Assembly (NCBI GenBank): GCA_017405595.1
Contig: JAFRAC010000023.1
Coordinates: 1 to 64,000, forward strand
Length of the DNA: 64,000 bases
Reading direction: 5' to 3'
DNA from: Thermoguttaceae bacterium
GTDB lineage: Bacteria > Planctomycetota > Planctomycetia > Pirellulales > Thermoguttaceae
Of this stretch, positions 1 to 8,029 are shown in pieces (the first letter of the stretch is position 1; each line of letters begins with the position of its first letter). Both the position numbers and the translations under genes were made by a program. Under the pieces are notes generated by a model. That model saw nothing but the letters and a program-made list of their open reading frames with translations. It had not been told where the DNA came from and did not search any database.

Positions 1-136
<136 letters not shown>

Positions 137-187
137 TATTTTGACTTGAAGTCAAACCGCTTATGCGGTTCGCTGTTTAATTCTGGG

Positions 188-211
188 GGCGCTGACGGTC
201 AAATCAGCGCC
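188..211 (-). other. Hairpin in the 16S rRNA leader
   Basis: An 8-bp perfect stem (GGCGCTGA / TCAGCGCC) with an 8-nt loop lies in the transcribed leader between the rRNA promoter and the 16S 5' end. Smaller inverted repeats follow at about 141-155 and 157-170. Such structures can act in rRNA processing or antitermination. The 3' flank of the 16S, which would pair with the leader in a processing stem, is outside the window. Confidence 0.5.
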
Positions 212-283
212 GCTTACAACCAATTGGCTTCTCAAAAGGTTATCGACCTCTACTCGCGTAGAAGCCGGTAACGGTTCTCACAC

Positions 284-312
284 TGTATGATTCACTTTTA
301 CCTGATTGTCAA
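284..312 (-). promoter_or_regulatory. Probable rRNA operon promoter
   Basis: On the minus strand a perfect -35 box TTGACA (307-312) is followed after 17 bp by CATACA (284-289) as a -10 candidate. Transcription would start near 277 and give a leader of about 140 nt before the 16S gene. The perfect -35 box and the position upstream of rrs support the call; the -10 is a moderate match. Confidence 0.6.
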
Positions 313-718
313 AGTTCACTTGCCGCCCGCGATTCCGCGAATCGACAGGAAAGAGTTTACCCCAGTTTAAAAAACGGTCAAGGGGCACTCAAAGAAAAAA
401 TCCCAAAAAATTTTCCGTCCCCGATCTTCTGTTCCCGCCTCGCGAAAGAGGCTTTTCGGCGTTCCCCAAAGGGTCTGCCGGAAAGGCCGGCAGCCTCCCC
501 GCGCAAAAACCTTTGGCGCTCCCCTCGAAAGAGCCGCAGGACTTAAGAAGAGGTTTTTTACGGCGGTTTTCCCGTCCTGCGTTATCGCATAACCAGCGGC
601 ATGCATTCGGGTAATTTCTTCCGGATTGATTGACTTTGCCGCGAGGTCTGGTATATTCCGTAGGTCGCATGGACCGTTGTTCTGCTGAAAAACCATCGAG
701 ACGCCAGCCGGAGCGTTT
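313..718. other. Intergenic region with no gene seen
   Basis: About 400 bp lie between the rRNA promoter and rlmN. The open frames here have no recognisable domain, no convincing ribosome binding site, and they overlap in both strands. I see no tRNA, repeat array or clear terminator. A GGAG at 710-713, 5 nt before the rlmN ATG, is the only clear signal. Confidence 0.5.
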
Positions 719-1771
719 ATGCCCGCCGCACATGCCCCCTTTTTGGACCTTCCGACCGAAGAGTTCCGCGAGATTCTGCGGGAAAACCGGATTCCCGGCT
801 ACCGCGCCGGGCAGGTTCGCCGCTGGGTCTTCGCGCGAAAGACGTTCGCATTCGACGAGATGACCGACATCTCCAAATCGGACCGGGCGAAACTGTCGGG
901 CCTGTTTGGAAACACCCTCTTTTCCGGCAAACTCGTGACCCAGACCGGGTCGGAAGACGGAACGCAGAAAATTCTCCTGGAATGGCCCGACAGGCACCGG
1001 GTCGAATCGGTCCTCCTGCGGGACGACCGCGGGCACCGTACGGGATGCATCAGCACGCAGGTCGGCTGCGCGATGGGGTGCCGGTTCTGCGCCAGCGGGC
1101 TCGACGGGTTCGTGCGGAACCTCTCGCGGGGGGAAATTCTGGAACAGATCCTCCGTCTCAACGCCCTTCTGCCCGATCCGCAGCGCCTCACCCACCTGGT
1201 AATTATGGGAACCGGGGAACCGACGCTCAACCTCGATGCGCTCCTGGCGGCGCTGGCCGAAGCGACCGCCGCCGACGGGCTCGACATCGGAAACCGGCGT
1301 GTGACGATCTCGACGGTCGGAATACCGGCCGGAATCGACAAAATGACCGCCGCCGATCTTCCCTACAAACTGGCCGTCTCGCTCCATGCCGCCGACGACG
1401 CCACGCGAAACAAGATCATCCCGCAGAATCAGCATTGCGGCATCCGCGCGGTTCTGGCCGCGGCCGACCGCTACTTCGCCCAGACCGGCCGGCGTGTAAC
1501 TTTTGAGTATATCCTGATCGCGGGTGTCAACGACAGCGGCGCCGACGCGCTCCGCCTGGCCAAACTCCTCGACCGCAAAACCGCGATCGTCAATGTGATC
1601 CCCTACAATCCCGTTCCGGAACTCGAATGGAAAAGCCCGGCCCCGCGCGCGGTCGAGTCGTTCGTCCGTGCGCTGACCCAGGCCGGAATCCAGGTCAAGG
1701 TCCGGTTCCGGAAAGGGGACGATATTAACGCCGCTTGCGGTCAGCTGCGGCGCAGTTACAGGATTTCGTAA
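719..1771 (+). CDS. rlmN: 23S rRNA (adenine2503-C2)-methyltransferase RlmN
   Basis: This is a radical-SAM enzyme that methylates C2 of A2503 in 23S rRNA (and A37 of some tRNAs), a translation-fidelity modification. It is 350 residues, normal for the family. The radical SAM cluster motif CxxxCxxC is seen as CAMGCRFC near residue 120, preceded by TGCISTQVG, whose Cys matches one of the two mechanistic cysteines of E. coli RlmN. The second, methyl-accepting Cys is in AACGQL near the C-terminus. GEPTLN and a glycine-rich SAM-binding segment are also present. The start is ATG at 719 with GGAG 5 nt upstream. It converges with serC, sharing a strong terminator hairpin. Confidence 0.96.
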   Translation: MPAAHAPFLDLPTEEFREILRENRIPGYRAGQVRRWVFARKTFAFDEMTDISKSDRAKLSGLFGNTLFSGKLVTQTGSEDGTQKILLEWPDRHRVESVLLRDDRGHRTGCISTQVGCAMGCRFCASGLDGFVRNLSRGEILEQILRLNALLPDPQRLTHLVIMGTGEPTLNLDALLAALAEATAADGLDIGNRRVTISTVGIPAGIDKMTAADLPYKLAVSLHAADDATRNKIIPQNQHCGIRAVLAAADRYFAQTGRRVTFEYILIAGVNDSGADALRLAKLLDRKTAIVNVIPYNPVPELEWKSPAPRAVESFVRALTQAGIQVKVRFRKGDDINAACGQLRRSYRIS

Positions 1772-1831
1772 AACAAGAACCGTTCCGCCTTTTCCCCCAG
1801 TTTTAAACCGAATCTTCCCCCGCCAAAAGGA

Positions 1832-1872
1832 AAACCCGCTTCTCTCTGCCGATGGCAGAGAGAAGCGGGTTT
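1832..1872. terminator. Bidirectional terminator between rlmN and serC
   Basis: A perfect 19-bp inverted repeat with a 3-nt loop (stem begins AAACCCGCTTCTCTCTGCC) lies between the two convergent genes. The stem arms end in A and T tracts, so it can act in both directions. This is one of the strongest hairpins in the window. Confidence 0.9.
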
Positions 1873-1921
1873 CTGTTAAATGGAACCGGTCCGGCGTTAA
1901 AGCCGGCGGCGAAAGCGCTTC

Positions 1922-3022
1922 TTAGGCGTTCTTCTTCCGGAAATCTTCCATGAAGGCGGCGAGTTTCTCGACGCCGGCTTTCGGCATGGCGTTATAGATC
2001 GAAGCGCGCAGGCCGCCGACACTCCGGTGACCGCCGAGAGTCGAAAGGCCGACTTCCTGGGCTTCGGCCTTGAATTTGTTGTCGAGCTCTTCGGAAGGAA
2101 GACGGAACGGAACGTTCATCATCGAACGGTATTCTTTGGCCGCGTGCCCCTTGTAGAAACCGTCCGAAGCGTCGATCACCTCGTACAGAATCGCGGCTTT
2201 CTCTTCGTTGAGCTTTTTCATCGCTTCAAGCCCGCCGATATCGTTGAGGAGCCATTCGGTCACGAGCTTGAGCATGTAGATCGCGAAGCAGGGGGGAGTG
2301 TTGACCATCGAGTTTCCGGCGGCCTGCTTCTTGTAGTTGAACATCGTCGGCAGATCGTCACCGGAACATTCGAGCAGATCGTCGCGGATGATGATCATCG
2401 TCACACCGGCGGGCCCGGCGTTCTTCTGCGCGCAGGCAAAAAGGACACCGTAGCGGTTGATATCGACCGGGCGGCTGAAGACGTCGCTCGAAGAATCGCA
2501 GACGAGCGGAAGTCCGTTCGACTCCGGTTCGGCCGGCCACTGAACCCCCTCGATCGTTTCGTTCGAGGTGAAGTAGACGTATTTCGCGTCGGCATCAATC
2601 TTGTATTCGCTCGGAAGCGGATCGCGGGTGAAATTGCTTTCGGCCTTGCCGTCCCAGACGACGTTGACTTCGCCCTGCGTTTTGGCTTCGCCCGAAGCCT
2701 TCTTGCTCCACGTTCCCGTAACAATGTAGTCGGCCTTTTTGCCGGAATTGCGCAGGATGTTCATCGGAACCATCGCGAAGTGAGTCAGCGCGCCCCCCTG
2801 CATGAGGAGGATTTTGTAGTTTTCGGGAATATTGTAGAGTTTGCGGATGTTCTCCTGCGCTCCGTTGATGATGGCGTCGAACGTCTTGGAACGGTGACTG
2901 ATCTCCAGAATGGATGCACCGGCGCCGGGAAGACAGAGCAGTTCTTCCTGAGCTTTTTTCAGAACCGGAAGGGGAAGCACGGCGGGACCGGCCGCAAAAT
3001 TGTAGACGCGTTCGTTCATCAT
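1922..3022 (-). CDS. serC: Phosphoserine aminotransferase SerC
   Basis: This PLP-dependent class V aminotransferase converts 3-phosphohydroxypyruvate and glutamate to O-phosphoserine in serine biosynthesis. It can also act in the pyridoxal phosphate pathway. The protein begins MMNERVYNFAAGPAVLP, the typical SerC N-terminus, and is about 366 residues. The PLP lysine is in ACAQKNAGPAG, and the C-terminus has GGHRSVGGLRASIYNA. The open frame extends further upstream, but the start at 3020-3022 (or the adjacent ATG at 3017-3019) is chosen because GGAGAAAGG sits 6 nt upstream and the family N-terminus starts there. It is divergent from proC, so two amino-acid genes share an intergenic control region. 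Confidence 0.96.
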   Translation of the reverse strand: MMNERVYNFAAGPAVLPLPVLKKAQEELLCLPGAGASILEISHRSKTFDAIINGAQENIRKLYNIPENYKILLMQGGALTHFAMVPMNILRNSGKKADYIVTGTWSKKASGEAKTQGEVNVVWDGKAESNFTRDPLPSEYKIDADAKYVYFTSNETIEGVQWPAEPESNGLPLVCDSSSDVFSRPVDINRYGVLFACAQKNAGPAGVTMIIIRDDLLECSGDDLPTMFNYKKQAAGNSMVNTPPCFAIYMLKLVTEWLLNDIGGLEAMKKLNEEKAAILYEVIDASDGFYKGHAAKEYRSMMNVPFRLPSEELDNKFKAEAQEVGLSTLGGHRSVGGLRASIYNAMPKAGVEKLAAFMEDFRKKNA

Positions 3023-3091
3023 AGATGGCCTTTCTCCAAGGGTTAACGGTGTCAGTCGCATTCCCGGGCGGGATAAGAGGGCCTCTCACCC

Positions 3092-3120
3092 TTGCCCGAA
3101 AAATCCTCGCCCATTATAAT
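3092..3120 (+). promoter_or_regulatory. Promoter of proC
   Basis: TTGCCC (3092-3097), a 17-bp spacer, and a perfect TATAAT (3115-3120) lie upstream of proC. The -10 is inside the palindrome ATTATAAT, so a minus-strand -10 toward serC overlaps it. No good -35 for that direction is visible. Confidence 0.65.
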
Positions 3121-3210
3121 ACCATAAACGGCAAATTTGACCAGAGGGAGAGCGGGTCCTCCCCTCCCCCGCGTTCAAAAGATCACATGCAGTCAGATAA
3201 GGAGTTTTCA

Positions 3211-4026
3211 GTGTCGCGAAAGATCGGTTTTATTGGGATGGGACAAATGGCAACGGCTCTGGCGGGCGGTTTTGTCGGAGCCGGCAAACTGGCCGTCGCC
3301 GACCTCTACGCCTACGACTTGTCGGCCGAAGCCGCGCAGCGGTTTAAAACGGCCGTCGGCGGGGGAACTTTCTGCGGCTCGATTTCGGAAGTCTCCGGAA
3401 AGGCCGACGTTCTTTTCCTTTGCGTCAAGCCGCAGCAGATGAGTTCGGTTATTGCCGAGCTTCAGCAGAATGCCGCCGCACTGGCTTCAAAGCTCATTGT
3501 GACGATTGCCGCGGGGCTTCCGATCCGTTATTTCGAAAACGCGTTCGCCAGTCAGCTTCGCATCGTCCGCGTCATGCCGAACACCCCCTGCCTGGTCGGC
3601 CAGGCCGCCAGCGGCTTCTCGCGGGGCGGAAAAGCGACCGAAGAAGATGCGTCGATTGTCAGGGACCTTCTCGAAACGGTCGGCGTCGCCTTTGAACTGC
3701 CGGAACACCTTCTCGACGCCGTAACCGGCCTTTCCGGATCGGGGCCGGCATTTGTCTACATGATGATCGAAGCTCTGGCCGACGGCGGGGTCAAGATGGG
3801 GCTCCCGCGCGCGGCGGCGCTTACGCTCGCGGCGCAGACCCTCAAAGGGAGCGCCGAAATGGTTCTCAAAACCGGGGAACATCCCGGCGCGCTCAAAGAC
3901 AAGGTCACCAGTCCCGCCGGAACGACGATCGCCGGAGTCGCCGAACTCGAAAACCGCGGACTGCGCGGCGCGCTCATTGCCGCCGTCGAAGCGGCTGCCC
4001 GCCGCAGCGCGGAACTCGGCAAATAG
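3211..4026 (+). CDS. proC: Pyrroline-5-carboxylate reductase ProC
   Basis: ProC catalyses the last step of proline synthesis, NAD(P)H-dependent reduction of pyrroline-5-carboxylate. The N-terminal Rossmann motif is KIGFIGMGQMATAL. The C-terminal dimerisation and substrate region contains GLSGSGPAFVYMMIEAL and DKVTSPAGTTIAG, both diagnostic. The open frame continues upstream to 3025, but GTG at 3211 is chosen because AAGGAG lies 6 nt upstream and the resulting 271-residue protein matches the usual length (E. coli 269). It is transcribed divergently from serC and ends in a strong terminator. Confidence 0.96.
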   Translation: MSRKIGFIGMGQMATALAGGFVGAGKLAVADLYAYDLSAEAAQRFKTAVGGGTFCGSISEVSGKADVLFLCVKPQQMSSVIAELQQNAAALASKLIVTIAAGLPIRYFENAFASQLRIVRVMPNTPCLVGQAASGFSRGGKATEEDASIVRDLLETVGVAFELPEHLLDAVTGLSGSGPAFVYMMIEALADGGVKMGLPRAAALTLAAQTLKGSAEMVLKTGEHPGALKDKVTSPAGTTIAGVAELENRGLRGALIAAVEAAARRSAELGK

Positions 4027-4051
4027 CCTATCCCCTTCTTGGCATTACCCC

Positions 4052-4100
4052 AAAAACGCCCCCTTTCGGTTTCCCGCCGGAAACAAAAGGGGGCGTTTTT
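4052..4100. terminator. Terminator after proC
   Basis: A 15-bp perfect stem (AAAAACGCCCCCTTT / AAAGGGGGCGTTTTT) ends in a run of T. Its inner loop can form a second small stem. It lies between proC and the convergent VWA gene and could serve both. Confidence 0.88.
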
Positions 4101-4143
4101 CACATTGAAGCGGGCCGCTCAAAAGCGGCGCGCTTCAGACGGC

Positions 4144-5427
4144 TTACTTGACCGAATCCCCTTTCTGCTGGTTTCGGGTGCTGTTGGCCCGTGCCCGCAT
4201 CCTCTTGCGGAAACCGTTCCACTTCGAATCATTCTTGACCTCATTCGCCTCTTCGGCAAGATCTTCGGCCATCGCCGGGGAGTACATTTTTACATTGTTA
4301 ACCGCGCTGTAAAGCATATACTGCGCACCTACGAGATCCCCCGCGTCGCGCATGCGGATCGCTTCTTCCCTTGCCGAGGCGGCCGACTGCTCGGCATAAC
4401 TCCGCAGCACCGATGCGTTCGCGGACCGGCGGACATCGTCTTCCGAAACGGAGTAGGAAATTTCGACCGAGTCGGTCAGAGTGTCGGCAGTGCGGGTTTG
4501 CAGATTGGCGTATTTGAGGGTTCCCGAGGCGATGGAGCGCTTTTGGCGGTTCGCGCCGGAAGGAACCTCCACTTCGAGGAGAACGTAACGCTCGTGCCCC
4601 GAATAGATCTGGTTCCAGGAAACCCTGACCTTTCCCCCGTCAATTTCGGCGTCGCGGTTCAGCACGCGGATCGGACAAACCCCCTCGGCGCAAAGAATCT
4701 CACAGACGGCTTCCGAAGCCACCACGCTGGTCACCGACTGGAACTCCTGGTCGAAAACCTCGACGAGGGAACTTTCGGAGGTGATGAAAACGTGATTCCC
4801 GTCCGAGGCCTGAGCCAGCTTCTGCATCAGGTCTTCGTCGTACCCTTCCCCCAAACCGAGGGTGGTCACGCTGATCCCTTCGTCGGCGAGCCTGCCGCCA
4901 AGTTCGCCGAGTTCTTCGGGAGTGCTGGGACCGACATTCGCCATGCCGTCGCTCAGCAGGATGACGCGGTTGACCTGCCCTTTGGCGAAGAACTTTTTCA
5001 CTTCATTGGCGCCCTTGACCGTTCCGTCGTAAAGGGCGGTCGCCCCGCCGCTTCGGATCGATTTGATTTTCGAGAGGATCGTCTGTTCGTCGGTACACTT
5101 GGTCGCGGGAACGAGGACTTCAACTTCGTCGTCGTAGATGACCACCGAGACAATATCGTTTTCCCGCATTTGGCGGACGGCACAGGCGGCGGCCTCTTTC
5201 GCCTGTTCGATCTTTCTTCCGCTCATCGAACCGGAACGGTCGATGACCAGGGCGATATTCAGGCTGGGCCGATGACTCTCCGATTCCACCTCGAAGCCGG
5301 TCACACTTGCCTTCAGCTCGAGAATCGACTTCTGCCCCGCCGGAAGGACCGATCGGCCTGCCGAGAGTTCGAAACAGCACTTTTTCCCGTTTCTTTCGAC
5401 AGGATCAATAGGATGAATGCTTGTCAT
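4144..5427 (-). CDS. von Willebrand factor type A domain protein, no signal peptide
   Basis: This 427-residue protein is built on a vWA domain (about residues 55-230). The metal-ion-dependent adhesion site is complete: DRSGSMSG, the Thr of GGATALYDGT, and the Asp of LLSDGMANVG. A conserved beta-sandwich-like region follows, then a helical C-terminus rich in Ala, Glu and Arg. The exact function is unknown. Such proteins usually bind protein partners in a Mg-dependent way. It is clearly a paralogue of the gene at 5718-7040, sharing almost every motif. Unlike that one it begins directly with MTSIHPIDPVERNG and has no signal peptide, so it is probably cytoplasmic. The start has AAGGAGGTG 4 nt upstream. 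A promoter lies at 5521-5549. Confidence 0.9.
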   Translation of the reverse strand: MTSIHPIDPVERNGKKCCFELSAGRSVLPAGQKSILELKASVTGFEVESESHRPSLNIALVIDRSGSMSGRKIEQAKEAAACAVRQMRENDIVSVVIYDDEVEVLVPATKCTDEQTILSKIKSIRSGGATALYDGTVKGANEVKKFFAKGQVNRVILLSDGMANVGPSTPEELGELGGRLADEGISVTTLGLGEGYDEDLMQKLAQASDGNHVFITSESSLVEVFDQEFQSVTSVVASEAVCEILCAEGVCPIRVLNRDAEIDGGKVRVSWNQIYSGHERYVLLEVEVPSGANRQKRSIASGTLKYANLQTRTADTLTDSVEISYSVSEDDVRRSANASVLRSYAEQSAASAREEAIRMRDAGDLVGAQYMLYSAVNNVKMYSPAMAEDLAEEANEVKNDSKWNGFRKRMRARANSTRNQQKGDSVK

Positions 5428-5465
5428 TACACACCTCCTTATAAAAAAACAGTAAGAAATTAACC

Positions 5466-5491
5466 AACTGTAAGAAAATTTTCTTGCAGTT
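5466..5491 (-). promoter_or_regulatory. Palindrome in the leader of the VWA gene
   Basis: AACTGTAAGAAAA is followed directly by its near-perfect inverse (12 of 13 pairs) between the promoter and the start codon of the gene at 4144-5427. It could be an operator or a leader hairpin. No regulator gene adjoins it. Confidence 0.45.
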
Positions 5492-5520
5492 GAAAATCGA
5501 ATAGGATTTATTTGACAGTT

Positions 5521-5549
5521 ATAATAACTTAAATTTTAAAATTGGTCAA
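5521..5549 (-). promoter_or_regulatory. Promoter of the cytoplasmic VWA gene
   Basis: On the minus strand TTGACC (5544-5549), a 17-bp AT-rich spacer and TATTAT (5521-5526) form a good sigma-70-like promoter. It gives a leader of about 87 nt. It suggests that this gene is transcribed separately from its upstream paralogue. Confidence 0.6.
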
Positions 5550-5652
5550 TGGGACGGAATACCATCATAACGATTTTTCTTTCAAAAATGACAAGTACGC
5601 AAAATTATCATCATTTTTTCAGTCAGGCAGGCTCAAAAAGGGGAGAAAAGCG

Positions 5653-5693
5653 GCCGCCGGAGAGTTTGACCCCTTGGGGACTCTCCCGGCGGC
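5653..5693 (-). terminator. Terminator after the exported VWA gene
   Basis: The arms GCCGCCGGAGAGT and ACTCTCCCGGCGGC pair with one bulge. On the minus strand the stem is followed by CGCTTTTCTCCC. It sits directly 3' of the gene that ends at 5718 and separates the two paralogues. Confidence 0.75.
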
Positions 5694-5717
5694 AGAAAAA
5701 AGGTTCAAAAGCGGGTT

Positions 5718-7040
5718 TTATTTCACCGGTGCCGACATCTGCTGATTCTGCATGCTGTTCGATTTGGCACGCATTGCCTTGCGAGCGTAATTCCAGGTGG
5801 AATCGTCGTCGATTGCGGCGGCTTCTTCGGCAAGATCCGCAGCCATGCTGCCCAGTCCCGCGTTTCCCGCCATACCGGCCATACCGTCCAACACGCCCCG
5901 TGCCGCATCGACATCCCCCGCGTCACGCAGGCGGACCGCCTCGTCGCGGGCCAGTGCCGCCGACTGGGAAACGTAATCTTTCATCACCTCTTCGTTTTCC
6001 GCGGCCTTCACGTCCTCTTCCGAGGAGGAGTAAGTGATTTCCACCGAATCGGAAAGGTTATCGGTCTTGTTTGTTTTCATATTGGCGTAGGAAAGGGTGG
6101 CGGTCGCGACCTGACGCTTTTCGCCGTTTGCCCCGGCCGGAACTTCCACTTCGACCAGCGCATAACGCTGATGGCCCGAATAGATCTGATTCCAGCTGAA
6201 TTTGACTTCCTGGCCGCTGATTTCGGCCTCGCGGTTCAGCACGCGGATCGGACGGATTCCTTCGGCGCAAACCAGTTTGCAGCCGGCTTCCGAAGCGACC
6301 ACTTTCGTGACCGTCTTAAACTCTTCGTCGAAGACCTCGACAAGATTGTTGGCCGAAGTGATGAACGCGTGGTTGCCGTCGGCCGCCTGCGCCAGCTGCT
6401 GCATTAAATCTTCATTATAGCCGTCCCCCAGGCCCAGCGTCGTCACCGTAATCCCTTCCCCTCCGAGACGCTGACCGAGCTTTTTCAGATCGCCAGGATT
6501 GCTCGGCCCGACATTCGCCATTCCGTCGCTCAGCAGAATAACGCGGTTGACGCGCCCTTTGTCGTAGAACTTTTTGACTTCTTCGGCGCCTTTTTCCGTG
6601 CCTGCGTAAAGGGCGGTCGTCCCGTCGGCATCGATCGAGTCGATCTTGGCGAGAACGTCTTTTTTCGAGGTCAGCTTGGTGGCGGGAACAAGAACCTCGA
6701 CATCGCTGTCGTAAACAACGACGGAAACGATGTCGCTCTCTTTCATCTGGTTCACGGCGAAAGCCGCCGCTTCTTTGGCCTGCCGAATCCGGTCACCGCT
6801 CATCGAACCCGATTTGTCGATGACCAGCGCGATATTCAGTTCCGGCCTCGAAACCTCCGATTCCGTCTCGAAACCGGTCACTCCGACTTTCAGACAGAGT
6901 TCCGTCTTCTTGTCGACCGGCAGAACCGAACGCCCCGCCGTCAGTTCAAACTTGCATTGGCCGCCCCCCTCTTGCGCCGATGCGGTTCCGAGAACAAACA
7001 GGACCGCCCCGGCGGCCAGTAACGCGTAGAAACTTTTCAT
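5718..7040 (-). CDS. von Willebrand factor type A domain protein, exported
   Basis: This 440-residue paralogue of the neighbouring VWA protein has the same layout: a vWA domain with DKSGSMSG, GTTALYAGT and LLSDGMANVG, then the shared WNQIYSGHQRYALVEVEVP segment and a helical C-terminus. It differs in starting with a signal peptide, MKSFYALLAAGAVLFVLG followed by TASAQ, so it should act outside the cytoplasm. The start at 7038-7040 is preferred over an upstream in-frame start because the signal peptide begins there and AAAGGG lies upstream. The pair probably arose by tandem duplication followed by loss (or gain) of the export signal in one copy. Confidence 0.92.
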   Translation of the reverse strand: MKSFYALLAAGAVLFVLGTASAQEGGGQCKFELTAGRSVLPVDKKTELCLKVGVTGFETESEVSRPELNIALVIDKSGSMSGDRIRQAKEAAAFAVNQMKESDIVSVVVYDSDVEVLVPATKLTSKKDVLAKIDSIDADGTTALYAGTEKGAEEVKKFYDKGRVNRVILLSDGMANVGPSNPGDLKKLGQRLGGEGITVTTLGLGDGYNEDLMQQLAQAADGNHAFITSANNLVEVFDEEFKTVTKVVASEAGCKLVCAEGIRPIRVLNREAEISGQEVKFSWNQIYSGHQRYALVEVEVPAGANGEKRQVATATLSYANMKTNKTDNLSDSVEITYSSSEEDVKAAENEEVMKDYVSQSAALARDEAVRLRDAGDVDAARGVLDGMAGMAGNAGLGSMAADLAEEAAAIDDDSTWNYARKAMRAKSNSMQNQQMSAPVK

Positions 7041-7152
7041 GGAACACCCTTTCTTAAAAAATCCGGAACACGGGAACGCCCCGCACACAGAACCGTTACC
7101 GATCAGACGAAATTCTTGCGCGAAAAAACGAGGGGTTTTCGGAAAAAGAGCG

Positions 7153-7794
7153 TTATTCCCCGGCGGCTTTCCGCCGTTCGTATCCCCCTTCCCCGTCCCG
7201 GCAAGACGAGGAGACCGTTTCGGGATGGGGAATCGTTTCGGGCACTTCGTCGGTGAACGGATCTTCTTCGTTCAGGGCCTCCCCGGCCAGCGCGGCACGT
7301 TCGGCGGCGATTTCCCGGCTCCATTTTTCAGCGGAATCGAGCCGAATGAGCCGATCGAGAGATTCCGACGCCGAGGCGAACCGGCCGGTACGCCTGTAGA
7401 GCGTTGCCAGGAGAAGGAGGGTGTCGGGATCCCGTTTATTTCGGCGAAGGATCGCCCTGGCAATCTTTTCGGCACGGGACCAGTCCGCCGCCAGATAGGC
7501 GTCGAGCGCCATCAGGTAGCGGTCCCCGTCTTCGTCATAAGCGAGCTGGCCTTCAAAAAGAGTGGAAAGGGCGGCGCTCAGAAGGGAAAGGAGAAGCCAG
7601 GCGAGAGCCACTCCGCCGGCCAGCCAGGGCTTCGAGGCCGAAGCGATCAGTTCGGTCCAAAAGCCGCAGCAAAAGAGGGTTGCCGAAGCGAGCATGCCGA
7701 AACCGGCGGCGACAACCAAAAAAATGCCGCGTCCGTACCGCACCAGCCCGGAAAGCCCGGGCCACAACCCTAGAATGAGGGAATACCCGCTCAT
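7153..7794 (-). CDS. Small TPR membrane protein
   Basis: This protein of about 213 residues has two hydrophobic segments in its first half (around GRGIFLVVAAGFGMLAS and AGGVALAWLLLSLLSAAL). A TPR-like helical stretch follows (YLAADWSRAEKIARAI, then DTLLLLATLYRRTGRFASA). The C-terminus is acidic and proline-containing. The likely topology is a membrane-anchored TPR adaptor. No enzymatic motif is visible and the function is unknown. I chose MSGYSLILG at 7794; a GTG start at 7878 would add 28 basic residues and cannot be excluded, since neither has a clear Shine-Dalgarno sequence. It lies between the galacturonokinase-like gene and the VWA genes, all on the minus strand. Confidence 0.7.
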   Translation of the reverse strand: MSGYSLILGLWPGLSGLVRYGRGIFLVVAAGFGMLASATLFCCGFWTELIASASKPWLAGGVALAWLLLSLLSAALSTLFEGQLAYDEDGDRYLMALDAYLAADWSRAEKIARAILRRNKRDPDTLLLLATLYRRTGRFASASESLDRLIRLDSAEKWSREIAAERAALAGEALNEEDPFTDEVPETIPHPETVSSSCRDGEGGYERRKAAGE

Positions 7795-8029
7795 ACGTCT
7801 GTTTTGAAAATGCTCTCTTTCGAATCGGAAACGGCGTGCCGTCAAGGCAAACCGATAGCGCTTCCCCGGCGGGGACACCTTTTTTCATTCATCGTTTTAA
7901 AGGGGGAACCGGGTTTAACCCGGAACAGGAAAGAGTCTTTTTCTGTTCCGCAGGAGGGAGTAAGAAGCTCTTTTTCGTTACAACCGGTCAGATTCCGGAA
8001 GCGGGAACCGGAACGGCCCCGGGAACCGG

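Noticed and set aside
137..718. tRNA or 5S gene near the rRNA
   Set aside because: No cloverleaf pattern or TTCGA-type T-loop with matching acceptor stem was seen.
2027..3046. Plus-strand frame antisense to serC
   Set aside because: serC has the PLP-lysine motif and full length. The opposite frame has none of these.
7922..7949. Hairpin between the galacturonokinase-like gene and the TPR gene as a terminator
   Set aside because: The stem is real, but no T tract follows on the minus strand, so it is not called as an intrinsic terminator.
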